Source: a virus. From it: a stretch of 64,000 nt of DNA. The translations under genes and the position numbers were made by a program. The stretch covers positions 1-64,000 of the IMG/VR virus record IMGVR_UViG_3300020160_001176, one strand, 5' to 3'. This document shows, in pieces, positions 62,732 to 64,000 of this stretch. Numbering within the stretch: position 1 is the stretch's first letter; each line of letters opens with the position of its first letter. Below the pieces are notes generated by a model. That model was given only the letters and a program-made list of their open reading frames with translations. It did not search any database and was not told the origin of the DNA.

Positions 62732-62938
62732 ATGAACACATACGAGATACCAGATCCTTTTGATACTTTTGTGGCGCACAAGTATAAGGACTATAAAGGA
62801 ATGCTATATGATTTCTTTGCAAAAGAATGGCATTTAAAGGCAGCTTGTTGTGGCGAAGATTTATATGCACCAAATAAAAAAACAATGACAAAGATTAGAC
62901 TTTATCATACTAGAAACGAATGCATGGGCGGATATTAA
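62732..62938 (+). CDS. 68-residue Cys-containing protein (leaderless)
   Basis: ATG lies 6 nt after TAGAAT. The product (MNTYEIPDPFDTFVAHKYK...) has WHLKAACCGEDLYAPN and a final ECMGGY. The WHxxAAC start resembles WhiB proteins, but only three Cys are present, so it cannot bind a WhiB [4Fe-4S] cluster as usual. Stop overlaps the polymerase start (TAATG). Function unknown, probably translation-coupled to the polymerase. Confidence 0.6.
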   Translation: MNTYEIPDPFDTFVAHKYKDYKGMLYDFFAKEWHLKAACCGEDLYAPNKKTMTKIRLYHTRNECMGGY

Positions 62939-64000
62939 TGAGTTTTACACACCTACACGTTCATTCATACTATTCATTAATGGATGGACTAAATTCACCT
63001 AAAGAATTATGCCAAGCAGCGTTAGATGCTGGGCAAACTGCGATTGCAATTACAGACCATGGTACTCTCTCCTCACACAGAGATATGCAAATTGCCGCAA
63101 AGGAAACTGGCATTAAGCCAATTCTTGGTGTTGAGGCGTACATTTCTCCAACTGATAGGTTTGACAGATCGTCTAAAACAGACAAGTCTATTCAGGCCTA
63201 CAACCATATTATTTTGCTAGCGAAAAATAAAAAGGGGTTGGAGAATATAAATATTCTACAAGAACTTGCTTGGAACGAAGGCTTTTATCATAAGCCACGT
63301 ATTGACAGAGAGGTATTAAAAGAATATGCGGAAGGTATTATTGTACTTAGTGGATGTCTTAATGGACTTATTAGCAAATGCATCGAAAAGGGCGAACTCT
63401 CAGAAGCCAAGCTTATACTTCAAGATTTTAAACAGACTTTCATGGAAGATTTTTACGTGGAAGTTCAATCACATAACCCACACGAAATTAACTCGACCCT
63501 TTTAAAACTTGCAGATGAACTAGGAATTAAAGCGGTGGCAACAGGAGATGCCCACTTTGCTAAAGAAGAAGATAGGATATTAGAAGAAGCATTACTAATC
63601 CTATCCACATCTCCAAAGGCTGATAAAGACATGGATTTCGACATGTCCAGAAATATGAAGGACATGTTAGATAGATTTAACTATCTTTATCCTGATAGAA
63701 GAATATCATTTCAAGATATGAATCTATTTATTCAAAGCCGTTCAGAGATAGAGGCGGACTTTAACAAGGCTGGGATTCACCGTACCGATATCTATGAGAA
63801 TACAATGGAAATTGCTGATAAGATTGGAGAATATGACTTCCATCAAGGCCTAGACCTCCTGCCAGTCCCGAAGACTGATGCTGATGAAAGACTAAGGGAG
63901 TTGGCTGAAAAGGGCTTAGAGAGGCTTCTGAAGGCCTCAGACCCTATTTATAAGGATAGGCTTGACGAAGAGCTTGGGATTATTGCCAAGAAAAATTTTG
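62938..64000 (+). CDS. dnaE: DNA polymerase III alpha subunit, N-terminal part (runs off the right edge)
   Basis: ATG overlaps the previous stop. The 354 visible residues are a PHP domain: FTHLHVHSYYSLMDG (residues 3-17) and AITDHGTLS give the HxH and DH motifs, then GVEAYISP, LSGCLNGLI, EVQSHNP and ATGDAHF provide further metal-site blocks. These match DnaE-type (family C) replicative polymerases. PHP residues look intact, so proofreading or pyrophosphatase activity is possible. The palm domain lies beyond the window. Confidence 0.9.
   Translation, partial: MSFTHLHVHSYYSLMDGLNSPKELCQAALDAGQTAIAITDHGTLSSHRDMQIAAKETGIKPILGVEAYISPTDRFDRSSKTDKSIQAYNHIILLAKNKKGLENINILQELAWNEGFYHKPRIDREVLKEYAEGIIVLSGCLNGLISKCIEKGELSEAKLILQDFKQTFMEDFYVEVQSHNPHEINSTLLKLADELGIKAVATGDAHFAKEEDRILEEALLILSTSPKADKDMDFDMSRNMKDMLDRFNYLYPDRRISFQDMNLFIQSRSEIEADFNKAGIHRTDIYENTMEIADKIGEYDFHQGLDLLPVPKTDADERLRELAEKGLERLLKASDPIYKDRLDEELGIIAKKNF

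Noticed and set aside
62732-62938. WhiB-like regulator
   Set aside because: The WHxxAAC block resembles WhiB, but only three Cys occur and the CxxC and GVWGG-type parts are missing.

Overview
The window is a contiguous, AT-rich piece of a tailed double-stranded DNA phage (siphovirus, HK97-type head). Genes are densely packed and often overlap by 1-4 nt. No ribosomal RNA, insertion sequence, integrase or CRISPR array was seen. The large terminase is not in the window. The host is probably an actinobacterium, perhaps a low-GC aquatic one. Reasons are several promoters whose -10 box lies about 6 nt from a start codon with no ribosome-binding site (leaderless genes), CRP/GlxR-like TGTGA-N6-TCACA palindromes, and an adenosylcobalamin-type ribonucleotide reductase. 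The host call is inference.

Layout: (1) 1-1263, minus strand: very small accessory genes with repeats and CRP-like palindromes. (2) 1543-4473, plus strand: two 2-oxoglutarate/Fe(II) (2OG) oxygenases, an SGNH-like protein, a small zinc ribbon, tRNA-Ile(UAU) and two tiny membrane proteins. (3) 4449-7631, minus strand: sulfotransferase, a 2OG oxygenase fused to a CDGSH-type iron-sulfur motif, small genes and a secreted transglycosylase endolysin. (4) 7834-10077: class II ribonucleotide reductase and a holin-like protein with an EF-hand loop. (5) 10146-22352: a long series of tail-fibre and adhesin genes sharing modules, ending with a protein that carries 13 FFxPPG repeats followed by a Hint (intein/hedgehog-like) self-processing domain. 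(6) 22414-27998: an operon of six 2OG oxygenases and two related unknown proteins. (7) 28015-30952: more adhesion genes. (8) 31011-40290: portal, protease/scaffold, major capsid, connectors, major tail protein and tail assembly chaperones with a -1 frameshift. (9) 40300-57250: a 2781-residue tape measure and the tail-tip genes. (10) 57341-64000: replication genes (metallophosphoesterase, zinc-finger proteins, DnaB-like helicase, primase, SSB, and the start of a DNA polymerase III alpha subunit that runs off the right edge).

The most unusual feature is nine 2OG oxygenases in one phage. Six lie directly downstream of, and in the same direction as, the PPG-repeat/Hint gene, in an operon whose promoter carries an 8-bp inverted repeat. 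A testable idea is that some of these enzymes hydroxylate proline in the PPG repeats or collagen-like runs of the fibres, and that the Hint domain then processes the product. The sulfotransferase, SGNH-like protein and remaining oxygenases may modify virion or host-surface molecules. Intrinsic terminators follow the holin, major capsid, major tail, tail-tip and SSB genes, which isolates the modules; the SSB terminator also contains the -35 box of the next promoter.
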